64,000 nt of DNA from Janthinobacterium sp. B9-8 (lineage in GTDB: Bacteria > Pseudomonadota > Gammaproteobacteria > Burkholderiales > Chitinibacteraceae): the NCBI RefSeq assembly GCF_000969645.2, contig NZ_CP014222.1:2173740-2237739 (forward strand), read 5' to 3'. Shown in pieces: positions 44,744-53,710 of the stretch. The notes under the pieces were generated by a model that made no database searches, was not told the origin of the DNA, and saw nothing but the letters and a program-made list of their open reading frames with translations. How positions within the stretch are numbered: the first letter of the stretch is position 1; every line of letters begins with the position of its first letter. Position numbers and translations under genes: made by a program.

Positions 44744-44767
44744 AGGTCTGCAGGTACAGACCTTTTT
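44744..44767 (+). terminator. Terminator of ETF-QO
   Basis: AGGTCTG / CAGACCT 7-bp perfect stem, 6-nt loop, then TTTTT, starting 17 bp past the stop and ending before the DLH ribosome site. Confidence 0.75.
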
Positions 44768-44795
44768 GGTTTTTATATTACACGCAGGAAAAACC

Positions 44796-45530
44796 ATGAT
44801 TATTCAGAAACACGTTGTTGATCTGCCTACTCCAACCGGCATGATGCGCACTTATGTGCATCGCCCTGAAGGCGATAAAGCCTATCCGACGATTTTGCTT
44901 TATTCAGAGATTTTTCAACAAACCGGCCCGATTGAGCGCTCGGCGCGGCTCATGGCGGGGCATGGTTATGCGGTTATCGTGCCTGAGATATTCCATGAGC
45001 TAAACCCCATCGGCACAGTGCTCGCTTATGATCAGGCGGGCAGCGATAAGGGTAATGGCGACAAGGCGAGTAAATCAGTAGAAGGCTACGACAGTGACAA
45101 TCAAGCCATGATTACATGGCTGGCCAATCAGCCTTGGTGTAATGGGCAAATTGGCGCAATGGGTTTTTGTATTGGTGGCCACTTAGCTTTTCGCGCCGCC
45201 TTGCAGCCCCAAGTGAAAGCCACTGCCTGCTTTTACGCAACAGACCTGCATTCCAATGCGATTCCAAACCAGCCCGGCCAACACAGCATGGATAAATTGG
45301 CAGATATTTCTGGCGAATTGATGATGTTCTGGGGCAAGCAAGATCCGCACATCCCCGCTACAGGCCGTGCCTTGGTTTATCAAAAGATGAGCGAAGCTGG
45401 GCTTAATTTCAGCTGGCACGAAGTGAATGGTCAGCATGCTTTTATGCGTGATGAAGGCCTTCGCTATGACGCGCAATTGGCGATGCGAGGCTACCAGTTA
45501 GCTCTGGATTTATTTGGCCGCTGCCTATAA
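44796..45530 (+). CDS. Dienelactone-hydrolase-family protein
   Basis: A 244-residue alpha/beta hydrolase: IGAMGFCIGGHLAFRAAL carries the Cys nucleophile of the DLH type, with GKQDPHIPA (Asp) and EVNGQHAFMRDEG (His) completing the triad. It likely opens a lactone or small ester. AGGA precedes the ATG at 44796; a longer open frame overlaps the ETF-QO end and is not used. A GTGC/GCAC hairpin follows the stop. Confidence 0.88.
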   Translation: MIIQKHVVDLPTPTGMMRTYVHRPEGDKAYPTILLYSEIFQQTGPIERSARLMAGHGYAVIVPEIFHELNPIGTVLAYDQAGSDKGNGDKASKSVEGYDSDNQAMITWLANQPWCNGQIGAMGFCIGGHLAFRAALQPQVKATACFYATDLHSNAIPNQPGQHSMDKLADISGELMMFWGKQDPHIPATGRALVYQKMSEAGLNFSWHEVNGQHAFMRDEGLRYDAQLAMRGYQLALDLFGRCL

Positions 45531-45583
45531 GTGCGCTATAGCACTCCTTGTTAAATAACCAGTGGTGCACACAATAAAAAATT

Positions 45584-46315
45584 TCAATCACTGGTTTCAG
45601 GAATAATTTTTTTAAGTTTGGCATCGGCAATAGATTGATTAAACAATTGCAAATACTTAAGCATATTCATATTCTTTGCAAAGCCAAGATATAAAGTATC
45701 TTTAACCAGCGGTTGTTTTAAAATCACAAATTGCGCTTTATTGGCTTTTAACTCCGGGTCTGCATCCACAATACTATCAAGACCAATTTGGCCACTCCCA
45801 ACCAAAGCACAATCCACTCTGCCATGAAGTAATTTTTTCAACCTCACGGCCGGCATTGCACTCACATCAGCGTTCAATATTTTACTCGCAACGGCTTGAT
45901 CAAAGACCTCGCCATAGCTTGCCCCCAGATGGACACCGACCAATTTACCTTTTAAGTCTTCTATTTTGCCAAAAGGAAATTCACGGCCCTTTTTCACAAC
46001 AATATTAATATTGTCGTCAAATAGAGGATCTGAATAATCAAACAAGGCTAATCGCGCCGAGGTTTTAGATAAACCAATTACACCACCACGCCCCTGTAAT
46101 GCAAACTCATAAGCTCTTCGCCACGAGGTATGCTCAATCTCTAATTTTGTACCCGTTATTTTCGCATGATGCTGTAATAACTGATACAAAACCCCTGCAG
46201 ATTGCCCCTCCTTATCCTTATAAATCACAGGAAAATAACTATCATCCATATAAATAAGCGGCTCGCCTGCTAATACAAAAAAAGGAAAAAACAAAATAAG
46301 TAGTAGTAATTTCAC
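45584..46315 (-). CDS. Periplasmic solute-binding-protein-like (SBP_bac_3), paralogue 1
   Basis: A 243-residue exported protein: signal MKLLLLILFFPFFVLAGEPL, then PVIYKDKEGQSAGVLYQLL and RRAYEFALQGRGGVIGLSKT, LFDYSDPLFDDNINIVVKKGREFP, LKGKLVGVHLGASYGEVFD, GRVDCALVGSG. It has the family 3 extracellular solute-binding fold. Two close relatives are at 60807 and 61652. There is no permease or ATPase beside it, so it may be a sensor or chaperone rather than a transporter part. Confidence 0.82.
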   Translation of the reverse strand: MKLLLLILFFPFFVLAGEPLIYMDDSYFPVIYKDKEGQSAGVLYQLLQHHAKITGTKLEIEHTSWRRAYEFALQGRGGVIGLSKTSARLALFDYSDPLFDDNINIVVKKGREFPFGKIEDLKGKLVGVHLGASYGEVFDQAVASKILNADVSAMPAVRLKKLLHGRVDCALVGSGQIGLDSIVDADPELKANKAQFVILKQPLVKDTLYLGFAKNMNMLKYLQLFNQSIADAKLKKIIPETSD

Positions 46316-46411
46316 AATCGCCTCACACTAAACCCGATACTGAACCGAATACAGCCCCTTTTGCACCCGTTTGGATGCTTCGAATATCAGCATAGTGTTT
46401 AGCTCTGATTT

Positions 46412-47824
46412 TTATACCTCTATTTTGCTCAGTTTCTTTTTTAAATGATAAGCCCCAAAAATAAACAATAACAGCGCGCTGATCGCGGCCACACTCAGCT
46501 GAGCCATATAGCTAGGTGCGGCCCATGCAAAACCTGCCAGTGCACACAACAAGAGCGCTAGCATAGCCCACCGGATAACATCCCTAAGCAGGGCCTGATC
46601 GATATAGCGGCACAGCATCCACCCCGTGCTCAATACCCCACCCATCACCGCCCCGGCAATCCCCCAGATTCCCCATAGATACGGCAAACACAACAAAAGT
46701 ACAGCTTGCACGGCGCTACCACTCAGCTCACAAATTAACGGTGTGCGGGTGTCCGCTGCGGCATAGTAATAGCGGGCGAGCAGCGCATTCCACGCACCAA
46801 AAACAATAGACACGGCAAATAAAGCCAATAACGCAGGCAAAGGCCCCAGCGCTAAACCATGCGGGAGAAGTAAATCGACTAAGGCAGGCGCAGCAGCAAT
46901 TAGGCCCACGGCAGCAGGCAGCGTTAATAATGTGCAGAGCAGCAAACCTGTATCGAGCATTTTGCGTCTGGCAATAGCCCCTTCGCCGCTCATTTTGCCC
47001 AGCAAGACTTGATTCAAGCTCATCAGGGCAATCAGTGGAATATTGACCAGTTTACGCGCCAGATTGAGCAGGGTAATGGAGCCCTCGCCCAGAAAAGACG
47101 CCACTAGCCGCTCAAGCAGAGTGAGGCCCTGGCTGGCTGCACTGCTGCTCAATAGCGGCCAAAGTTGCCGCCATACCGCGGTATTGTCGCCACGCGAGGC
47201 GCGATACCAAGGCCGCCAGCCCATGCGCAAAACAGGCGGCAAGAGCAGCAATACCATCAGGATACTGCCCAGGATAAAACACTGGGCCAGCGTAATCGGG
47301 TCGGCATCTTTTTTGGCTAAGCCCAGATAAATCACGACTGGTAAATTAAACAATAAGGAGCCAAGCCCCGGCAGTACAAAACGGCTATTTGCCTGCATGG
47401 GGATCGTCAGTATCGCCTGCAAAAACAAACCCGGAATCACCCATGCCAAATAACGTAAAGCCTGCGTGGCTTGCAAACCATCTGCTGCCGATAAACCCAG
47501 CCCGATCATTTTCACCAGATAGGGCGCACCCAGCGTGATGCCCAGCGCCAGAGCCAGCCCCAGCAATAAAAAATGCCTGACTTGCCCAGCCAGCCAGTAA
47601 AGCTGTGTCTGGACGGGCTGTGCTTGCCACAAAGGCAAAGCAGCAGCAGACAATAAACCGCCTGCCAGCATGGTACGTAATGCCTCTGGCAAAAAAAGCG
47701 CGACCAGATAAGCATCTGTTCGCGCCCCCGCGCCCCAATCCGCCACCAGCAGCCATTCACGGGCAAAGCCCGCAAACAAGCCCGCCAGCGTGGCTAAGGT
47801 CAGTAAAAGCGTACTACTCAGCAC
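46412..47824 (-). CDS. pslK: PslK-like flippase (MviN/MurJ family)
   Basis: A 470-residue multi-spanning protein with about 12-14 helices. MLSSTLLLTLATLAGLFAGFAREWLLVADWGAGARTDAYLVALFLPEALRTMLAGGLLSAAALPLW is the MviN/MurJ pattern. It probably flips lipid-linked repeat units across the inner membrane. It is the last gene of the operon, 20 bp after the acyltransferase. A housekeeping MurJ role is less likely given the context. Confidence 0.8.
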   Translation of the reverse strand: MLSSTLLLTLATLAGLFAGFAREWLLVADWGAGARTDAYLVALFLPEALRTMLAGGLLSAAALPLWQAQPVQTQLYWLAGQVRHFLLLGLALALGITLGAPYLVKMIGLGLSAADGLQATQALRYLAWVIPGLFLQAILTIPMQANSRFVLPGLGSLLFNLPVVIYLGLAKKDADPITLAQCFILGSILMVLLLLPPVLRMGWRPWYRASRGDNTAVWRQLWPLLSSSAASQGLTLLERLVASFLGEGSITLLNLARKLVNIPLIALMSLNQVLLGKMSGEGAIARRKMLDTGLLLCTLLTLPAAVGLIAAAPALVDLLLPHGLALGPLPALLALFAVSIVFGAWNALLARYYYAAADTRTPLICELSGSAVQAVLLLCLPYLWGIWGIAGAVMGGVLSTGWMLCRYIDQALLRDVIRWAMLALLLCALAGFAWAAPSYMAQLSVAAISALLLFIFGAYHLKKKLSKIEV

Positions 47825-47844
47825 AGCAACACATGGCCTTATCC

Positions 47845-48666
47845 TTAATAAAACAACGTAAACAGGCCTTTACCGCCCACTTTATAAGCTAAATCATGCG
47901 GGCGCTCGCCCATCACTTTGGCTCCCGAGCCACCCACAATTTTATATGGGGCAATTTCTTTGCTAACCAGCGTATTAGCTGTCACCACAGCACCACGGCC
48001 AATGCGCGCACCATGGGCAATGAAAGCGCCTGTGGCAATCCATGCGTAATCCTCAATATAAATAGGAGCAGCCACCGACCAGAACTCGGGCGAAGTTAAA
48101 TCATGGCCACCGGCAATAATTTTGGCATGCGAGGCTACCGCCACATGGTCTCCGATAATCAGCCCTGCACGTGCATCAATCTGACAATGCCATGCAATGC
48201 AGCTATCGTCGCCAATCACCAAGTTTTCTACACCTATGATCTCTGTAGTGCGCCATACCGCCGAGCCTTTACCAATTTTAGCCCCCCCCAGACGCAGCCA
48301 GGCCAGACGCAAATGGTGGCTGGGGATTTTATTAATCAATATGTTGTAACACTGCTCCCAAGCCCGCAGCCAGCGGTCTTTAAAAGTGGGCCAATTAATG
48401 CCGTAGAGGGGAACCAGCGTGGTAGGGATTTCATCACGCAGCAGAGCATAAAAACGCCGAGCCAAAGGAGGATCGATCCGCGTTTCAATATTCACCGAAC
48501 AAATCGATACCCGCGGGTTGGCCTCGTCGCCTTCTTCAAAAGCCACTTCATTGGCGAGCATCCAGTCATAGCTATCCGTAAGCTCCCCAAGAGAAACACC
48601 TAGTTGTTGCGCGTAAATTTCTAAACGGGCCCGCAGCGCGGTGGAGTGATAAATACGATGTCTCAT
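47845..48666 (-). CDS. Hexapeptide-repeat acyltransferase
   Basis: A 273-residue protein whose C-terminal half is a left-handed beta helix: LRLAWLRLGGAKIGKGSAVWRTTEIIGVENLVIGDDSCIAWHCQIDARAGLIIGDHVAVASHAKIIAGGHD, with AWIATGAFIAHGARIGRGAVVTANTLVSKEI. It resembles WcaF-like maltose/sugar O-acetyltransferases; the N-terminal 110 residues are an extra domain I do not recognise. It overlaps the O-antigen-ligase-like gene by 4 bp. It may acetylate the polysaccharide; it takes the place of the PslL-type membrane acyltransferase, but lies before the flippase rather than after it. Confidence 0.8.
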   Translation of the reverse strand: MRHRIYHSTALRARLEIYAQQLGVSLGELTDSYDWMLANEVAFEEGDEANPRVSICSVNIETRIDPPLARRFYALLRDEIPTTLVPLYGINWPTFKDRWLRAWEQCYNILINKIPSHHLRLAWLRLGGAKIGKGSAVWRTTEIIGVENLVIGDDSCIAWHCQIDARAGLIIGDHVAVASHAKIIAGGHDLTSPEFWSVAAPIYIEDYAWIATGAFIAHGARIGRGAVVTANTLVSKEIAPYKIVGGSGAKVMGERPHDLAYKVGGKGLFTLFY

Positions 48667-50066
48667 GCTTCTGTTTTCCTATAGGGCGAGTCACCCAGCA
48701 ACGGATCTTGGCTTTGCCGCAAGCTGCGTGCAGACTGAAGATTGATCGCCATCATCAGCCAGAAAAGCGCAATCAAGACCATGGTAAAACTGTAATAATG
48801 ATCAAACAGGCCAGTAAGCAATGCCGCCAGCAGCCCTGCTCCCGAACCGATCCAGATGCCCCGTTCCGGGCTCATTTCGCTTAATTTGGCCTGTGGCCTG
48901 CACTCGCGCCACCATGCCAGCGTAACCGCAATAAACAACCACATGCCGGGGATGCCCAATTTATAAATAAAGTTGAGCCATAAATTAGAAATGCCCAGTA
49001 AATTAGTTTTAGGCGGTGGCGGGTCAACCTTAAAGCCAATTCCAAAGGGATAACGCGCCATGGCTTCAGGAAATCGGCGGTATTCATCCATGCGGATCTC
49101 GGTACTGGCATTACTGCTTGAAAAAGTCGTTGCCAGCCGTGCTTGCAATGGCGGATAAAACAGCACCAAGGCAAGCCCTAAGGCCAGCGCTACACCGATC
49201 ACCCGCCCTGCATAGGGCACTCGGAAGGAGGTGAGCCACAAGAGCACCAAGACCAAACTCACAATCGCTCCGCGTGAGCTACTAAACAACAACCCCGCAG
49301 CCCCCAGCGCCACCACGCTAAACCCCAGCAACCTGCGCCAGCCTTGCTGCACCAGCGCATAAAAAAAAGCCAGCGGCAGAAATAAAACCAGCACGCCGCC
49401 TGTTAAATTCGGATGCACCCAAGGGGACGCCATGCGTGAAAAATTAGCCGAAAAAATATCTTTAACCGCCTCAGGATGAGCGTATTTCAGCTTTTCTAAA
49501 ACCACAATAAAGGTATTGGCATCGTGATCTTTTAAAAACATCCCCACCGATAGCAACAACATCACTAATGAGCCCAACAGCAGAGAAACAATGAGCTGAT
49601 CGCGGCGAAAGCCATTGTCAACCAAAATGGGAAAAAGTAATAAAGGTGATAAATTTAATAACCATCGCACCCAGTTCACCGGGCCGTTGCCTTCTGCGCC
49701 ACTCATGATGAGCTGGCCGAGTAAAAATGGCAGCGCGCTGTAAAACATTAAATAGCGTAAGCGCTGCTCTGTTTTGCCAAACTGCCAAGCTAAACGACCT
49801 TGCATCATTTGCCAAAAACCCCCTAGCCACACCAAGCCCAGGAGCGCCTCGGAAATCGTGACGCGTATCCCTAGATTGACTGTGCTATAGGGAATAAACG
49901 TTGCCACAAAACCAAATAGAATCAGCCCCAAAAAAGGCAGCCTTACAATATTGAGCGCCAGCACAATAGCTACTAAGGCCAGCACCATGGTAGCCGCCGA
50001 AGTAAAAGTGAAAAGAATAGAAAAAACCAGCGCGCAAAACAACGCCAGCAGCAGCCGACTCATCAA
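48663..50066 (-). CDS. pslJ: PslJ-like O-antigen ligase/polymerase family membrane protein
   Basis: A 467-residue protein with about 11-12 membrane helices and a large periplasmic loop (about 330-385) including SSSNASTEIRMDEYRRFPEAM. Such loops mark Wzy polymerases and O-antigen ligases. It overlaps the next upstream gene by 4 bp, so it is translationally coupled. It is the probable repeat-unit polymerase. Confidence 0.8.
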   Translation of the reverse strand: MMSRLLLALFCALVFSILFTFTSAATMVLALVAIVLALNIVRLPFLGLILFGFVATFIPYSTVNLGIRVTISEALLGLVWLGGFWQMMQGRLAWQFGKTEQRLRYLMFYSALPFLLGQLIMSGAEGNGPVNWVRWLLNLSPLLLFPILVDNGFRRDQLIVSLLLGSLVMLLLSVGMFLKDHDANTFIVVLEKLKYAHPEAVKDIFSANFSRMASPWVHPNLTGGVLVLFLPLAFFYALVQQGWRRLLGFSVVALGAAGLLFSSSRGAIVSLVLVLLWLTSFRVPYAGRVIGVALALGLALVLFYPPLQARLATTFSSSNASTEIRMDEYRRFPEAMARYPFGIGFKVDPPPPKTNLLGISNLWLNFIYKLGIPGMWLFIAVTLAWWRECRPQAKLSEMSPERGIWIGSGAGLLAALLTGLFDHYYSFTMVLIALFWLMMAINLQSARSLRQSQDPLLGDSPYRKTEA

Positions 50067-51169
50067 GCGAATCCCTGCAAGGCCGCAAGCAACTGCCCTA
50101 CTCGCTCGCTATATACAGGCATCGCAAAACGTGCCGCCCAAGCTTGCCGGGCAGAGAGATCCTCTACCTGAGGCATCAGCGCTAAATCCAGCATCAAGCG
50201 CTGTAGAGCCTCACTATCGTAGGGAGAAAAACGTGGGAAATCTGGCGGGGTAATTTCATCCAGCGCCGAACCACGGGCAACCGCCACCGACGCGCCCTGA
50301 GCCAGCGCCTCAATCACCGGCAGACCAAAACCTTCAGCCAAGGAGGGCTGCCAAAGACAAGCAGTGCGGGCGTAAAGCGCCATTAATTCAGCGTCGCTAA
50401 TTCCTGATATAACGATCAAGCCATCCAGATGGCGCTGAGGCACAGGCAAATCATTGATATTCCCCACCAGAACCAAGGGTGGCACCTTGCTTTGTTGCTG
50501 GCGAGCCACCTGCCAAGCGGCCACAAACCAAGGAATGTTTTTACGTGGCTCACGTGTGCCCACCACCAGCCAGTATTGCGCCGGAATTCCCGCTGGCAGA
50601 GTCAATGGCTCAGCAGGCAATACGCCAGGCACGGCATTAGGCAGCACCGCAATTTTTGCAGCAGCCTGCGGAAACAATCTGGCTACTTCTGAGGCCGTAA
50701 AGCGTGAGGGTGTCCAGATCGCATCGGCTAGCGCCACCGAACGGCTCATTCCAACACGGTCAATTTGCCGATAAACCATGGCTTTTAAACGACTACCGTG
50801 ATGATTATCCATCGTGAGCTGAAACACATCGTGCAGCAGCAAAACATAGCGGGTATCGGCTGGCGTTTGCCACACCGGCAAGCCGGTATTGGCCGTTGCA
50901 ATATACACATCCAGCTCGCTGGCTTTAATGGCCTGCGGCAAAAAGCCAAGCTCAAACTTCACGCGCTCACTCGGGCGATGCAAGCCATGGGCTGGGCTGG
51001 CCGCTACTGGGCAATGCGCAATGTGGCGATGGGGGTGATCTACAGGCGCTGCGGTAAAACGTTGCACTTCGCCCACGGCTTGTAACGCCTGCTCCAGCGC
51101 CAATACTTGCCGGGCAATCCCCGAATAAGGCGCTGCCGTTACCGGGCGATAATCAATTCCGATCCGCAT
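50063..51169 (-). CDS. pslI: Family 4 glycosyltransferase, PslI-like
   Basis: A 368-residue GT-B enzyme: MRIGIDYRPVTAAPYSGIARQVLALEQAL at the N-terminus, WLVVGTREPRKNIPWFVAAW and ACLWQPSLAEGFGLPVIEALAQGASVAVARGSALDEI at the nucleotide-sugar side, with the EX7E motif (AEGFGLPVIE). It adds one sugar to the lipid-linked unit. The 17-bp overlap with the upstream gene shows tight coupling. Confidence 0.82.
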   Translation of the reverse strand: MRIGIDYRPVTAAPYSGIARQVLALEQALQAVGEVQRFTAAPVDHPHRHIAHCPVAASPAHGLHRPSERVKFELGFLPQAIKASELDVYIATANTGLPVWQTPADTRYVLLLHDVFQLTMDNHHGSRLKAMVYRQIDRVGMSRSVALADAIWTPSRFTASEVARLFPQAAAKIAVLPNAVPGVLPAEPLTLPAGIPAQYWLVVGTREPRKNIPWFVAAWQVARQQQSKVPPLVLVGNINDLPVPQRHLDGLIVISGISDAELMALYARTACLWQPSLAEGFGLPVIEALAQGASVAVARGSALDEITPPDFPRFSPYDSEALQRLMLDLALMPQVEDLSARQAWAARFAMPVYSERVGQLLAALQGFA

Positions 51170-52430
51170 GATTTATTTTCTGGTAAAGAGTTTCAAGTTG
51201 GCTGGCACTGATCTGCCAATCATTATTCTGGCAGGCGTAGCGGCGGCCCGCCTCGGCCATTTCACGTGCGGCCTCGCCTTTATCCAAGAGATCAATCACC
51301 GCCTGAGCCAGCTCATAGGCCGTTTGCCCCGCGCTATAATCCTGCCCCGCCTGCAAAGCCAGCCCTGAAACGCCTTGCAAGGTACTCACCAAGGGCAGAC
51401 CTGCGGCTAAAGCCTCCAGCACTTTTAGCTTAGAGCCGCCACCTTCGCGCAGGGCCGCTAAAAAGAGCGCTGATTTCTGCTGCTCCAGCGTTAAATCAGG
51501 CACAAAACCACACCATTCGATTCTTGGATCTGGCCAGCGTACGCGCCATGCTTCAGGCATGGCGTAGCCACAAATCACAAACCGCGCACCGGGCCGCTCT
51601 GCCCATACTTTGGGCATAATTGCATCCAAACTCCATGCCACAGCATCCCGGTTCGGCGGGTATTCAAAGTTACCAATAAACAAAATACGCTGGCTGTTTA
51701 AATCGGGCAGTACATGGGCAAAAGCGGCGGTATCGACACCATTAATCACCACATCGACTTTACGCTGAGCAATTTGCGCCATACGCAGCGCATCCTCAGG
51801 CGTCACCGCAGCCACACACTTTGCCGCAACCAGAACTTGTTTTTCCCAACGGCGGTAGCGCCATTGATCAAAACACACATAGGGCCGCATCCAGAAAGGC
51901 ATTTGCTGATAAGTAGCCGCCCCAAGCGAGGATTCCACATTATGCTCAGTCAGTAAAAAGGGTTGGTTTTTAGCTTGTAACTGCCGCAAAAAAGGCTGCA
52001 AGCCATAACTATGCTCAATTTGCACCACATCCCAATCACTTTCTAAAAGTGCGGCAAATACACGCTCCAGCTTAGGCGCAAAGCCATTCACACTGGCCAA
52101 TAAGGGATAGGGAGCAAATGCAGCAGCGGCTAGCGTAAGCGGGTGTTTTAAAGGCCGGCGAGGCAAAACAATTAGCCGCTCAACAATGCCTTCTAAATGT
52201 GCTTTTACTTCAGGCAAAAGCCGCTCTTTGCTTTGCACAAGCAAGGTAATGCGATGCCCGCGATTCGCCAGCGTGCGCAATAAATGATATTGACGCAACT
52301 TGCCGCCGCTGGTGGTTGGCCACGGCAAATAAGGTAAGGCCCAAAGGATGTTTAATGGGGTATGCGCAGAAGAAAGCAAAACAGCACTGATCGCATGAGA
52401 TGCATTCGTTGAAGTAACCATCAGCGCCAT
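51153..52430 (-). CDS. pslH: Family 4 glycosyltransferase, PslH-like
   Basis: A 425-residue GT-B enzyme: PLNILWALPYLPWPTTSGGKLRQYHLLRTLANRGHRITLLVQ and the later RILFIGNFEYPPNRDAVAWSLDAIMPKVW, LREGGGSKLKVLEALAAGLPLVSTLQGVSGL. No canonical EX7E, but the GxxxK-ExLAxGLP pattern of this subgroup is present. An ATG two residues later (MVTSTNAS) is possible. It overlaps the hydrolase gene by 10 bp. Confidence 0.8.
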   Translation of the reverse strand: MALMVTSTNASHAISAVLLSSAHTPLNILWALPYLPWPTTSGGKLRQYHLLRTLANRGHRITLLVQSKERLLPEVKAHLEGIVERLIVLPRRPLKHPLTLAAAAFAPYPLLASVNGFAPKLERVFAALLESDWDVVQIEHSYGLQPFLRQLQAKNQPFLLTEHNVESSLGAATYQQMPFWMRPYVCFDQWRYRRWEKQVLVAAKCVAAVTPEDALRMAQIAQRKVDVVINGVDTAAFAHVLPDLNSQRILFIGNFEYPPNRDAVAWSLDAIMPKVWAERPGARFVICGYAMPEAWRVRWPDPRIEWCGFVPDLTLEQQKSALFLAALREGGGSKLKVLEALAAGLPLVSTLQGVSGLALQAGQDYSAGQTAYELAQAVIDLLDKGEAAREMAEAGRRYACQNNDWQISASQLETLYQKINHADRN

Positions 52431-53710
52431 TCCAGTATTTGCAATTGACGCGTTACGGCAAGAGTCGATGATTTCAGTGCCGTCTTAGCCCCAGTTAAAG
52501 GCTGATAAAGCGTGATCTCCCCCGCCGTAGCAAGCTCCAGCTTACCGGGCTGATTGGCCCAGAACATCCAGAGATGCGTGCCGTCGGGCTTTTTCCAGGC
52601 AATGCTATAAAGGCCCTCCACCGATCCTTTATAGGCAGGCGCTTCACCCGGCAAAAGCTTGGGCCCGCTAATTTTTAAAAACCGCGCCAAAGCGGTATAA
52701 GCAGGCTTGGGCTTGCCTTGCAAATTTAAAAGCCCATAGCTGCGATCCCGAACCCCGGCACGGCTGTCCAGATCAGATAAAGCAAATAAAAATACCCGAT
52801 CAAAATCAGACACACTCATCAAGGCCAGACGTCGCAAAAGATAATCTGCCTGCCCCGCCTCACCAATGATATTTTGCTCTTCCTTGGGGCCGGCATAGCT
52901 GGACCAGCCCCATTCAGTCGCCCAAATTCCCGGCACTTTCATGGAACGTAAACGCTGGTTTATTTCTTTAGAGCGCAAAATAAAATCGCGCTCTTTCACC
53001 TCATCGCCTTCCGGTTCCTGGCTATAGGGGTGATAAGCCACCACCGCGCCTAAGCCCAGCGCGCCCATTTTGCCCAGCTCTTCCAGCATCAAACCCTTTT
53101 TGACCGGCATTTGGCTGTAATACGCCATCCCCGCCATCAGTACGGGCTTGCTAGGTGCAATTTGCTTTAACACCCGCACCGAAGATTGCAAAAGCCTGCC
53201 GTAATCGGCTGCATTTTCAACGGGCCGCCAAAAGCTAGGCAAATTAGGCTCGTTCCAGATCTGCCAAGCATCCACAGATGGATAGCGATGCGCCAAAATC
53301 CCCATACGCTTCGCAAACACTTCATTATCTTTTGGAGGGTATTGATCTTTATTACTCGCCGAAGCAGGCGCACTGCTGGCAAAGGGGGCTGAGCCTACTA
53401 AATAAAACACGGATTTCAACTGCTTTTCTTTTAAAGCATCCACCACATTATCAATCGGCTTAAATAAATACTCATTTTCTTTGGCTTCGTGCCTATCCCA
53501 ATGCAAATCAACGCGAGTCCACTCCAGCCCCAGATCGCGCAGGCTATCCATTTGTTGAGCAGCTTGTTGCGGGCTAAACCATAAAAAATGCGCATTTACA
53601 CCTAGAAAATCACGCCAGATCACAGGCTTTGAAGAGAGCAGCTTGTTTTCTACCCCCCAAGCCGGGCCAGCCAACAAGGCGGCGAAGAGGCAGCTATCAA
53701 TCAAGCGCAT
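52421..53710 (-). CDS. pslG: PslG-like glycoside hydrolase (GH39-type)
   Basis: A 429-residue (alpha/beta)8 hydrolase: signal or anchor MRLIDSCLFAALLAGPAWGVE, VIWRDFLGVNAHFLWFSPQQAAQQMDSLRDLGLEWTRVDLHWDR, acid/base Glu154 in WQIWNEPNLPSFW, nucleophile Glu266 in GIWATEWGWSSYAG, then a C-terminal beta domain (about 330-429). The two Glu are 112 residues apart, as in clan A enzymes. PslG trims or degrades Psl. AAGGAAAA precedes the ATG at 53710; nine more codons are open. Confidence 0.85.
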   Translation of the reverse strand: MRLIDSCLFAALLAGPAWGVENKLLSSKPVIWRDFLGVNAHFLWFSPQQAAQQMDSLRDLGLEWTRVDLHWDRHEAKENEYLFKPIDNVVDALKEKQLKSVFYLVGSAPFASSAPASASNKDQYPPKDNEVFAKRMGILAHRYPSVDAWQIWNEPNLPSFWRPVENAADYGRLLQSSVRVLKQIAPSKPVLMAGMAYYSQMPVKKGLMLEELGKMGALGLGAVVAYHPYSQEPEGDEVKERDFILRSKEINQRLRSMKVPGIWATEWGWSSYAGPKEEQNIIGEAGQADYLLRRLALMSVSDFDRVFLFALSDLDSRAGVRDRSYGLLNLQGKPKPAYTALARFLKISGPKLLPGEAPAYKGSVEGLYSIAWKKPDGTHLWMFWANQPGKLELATAGEITLYQPLTGAKTALKSSTLAVTRQLQILEWR

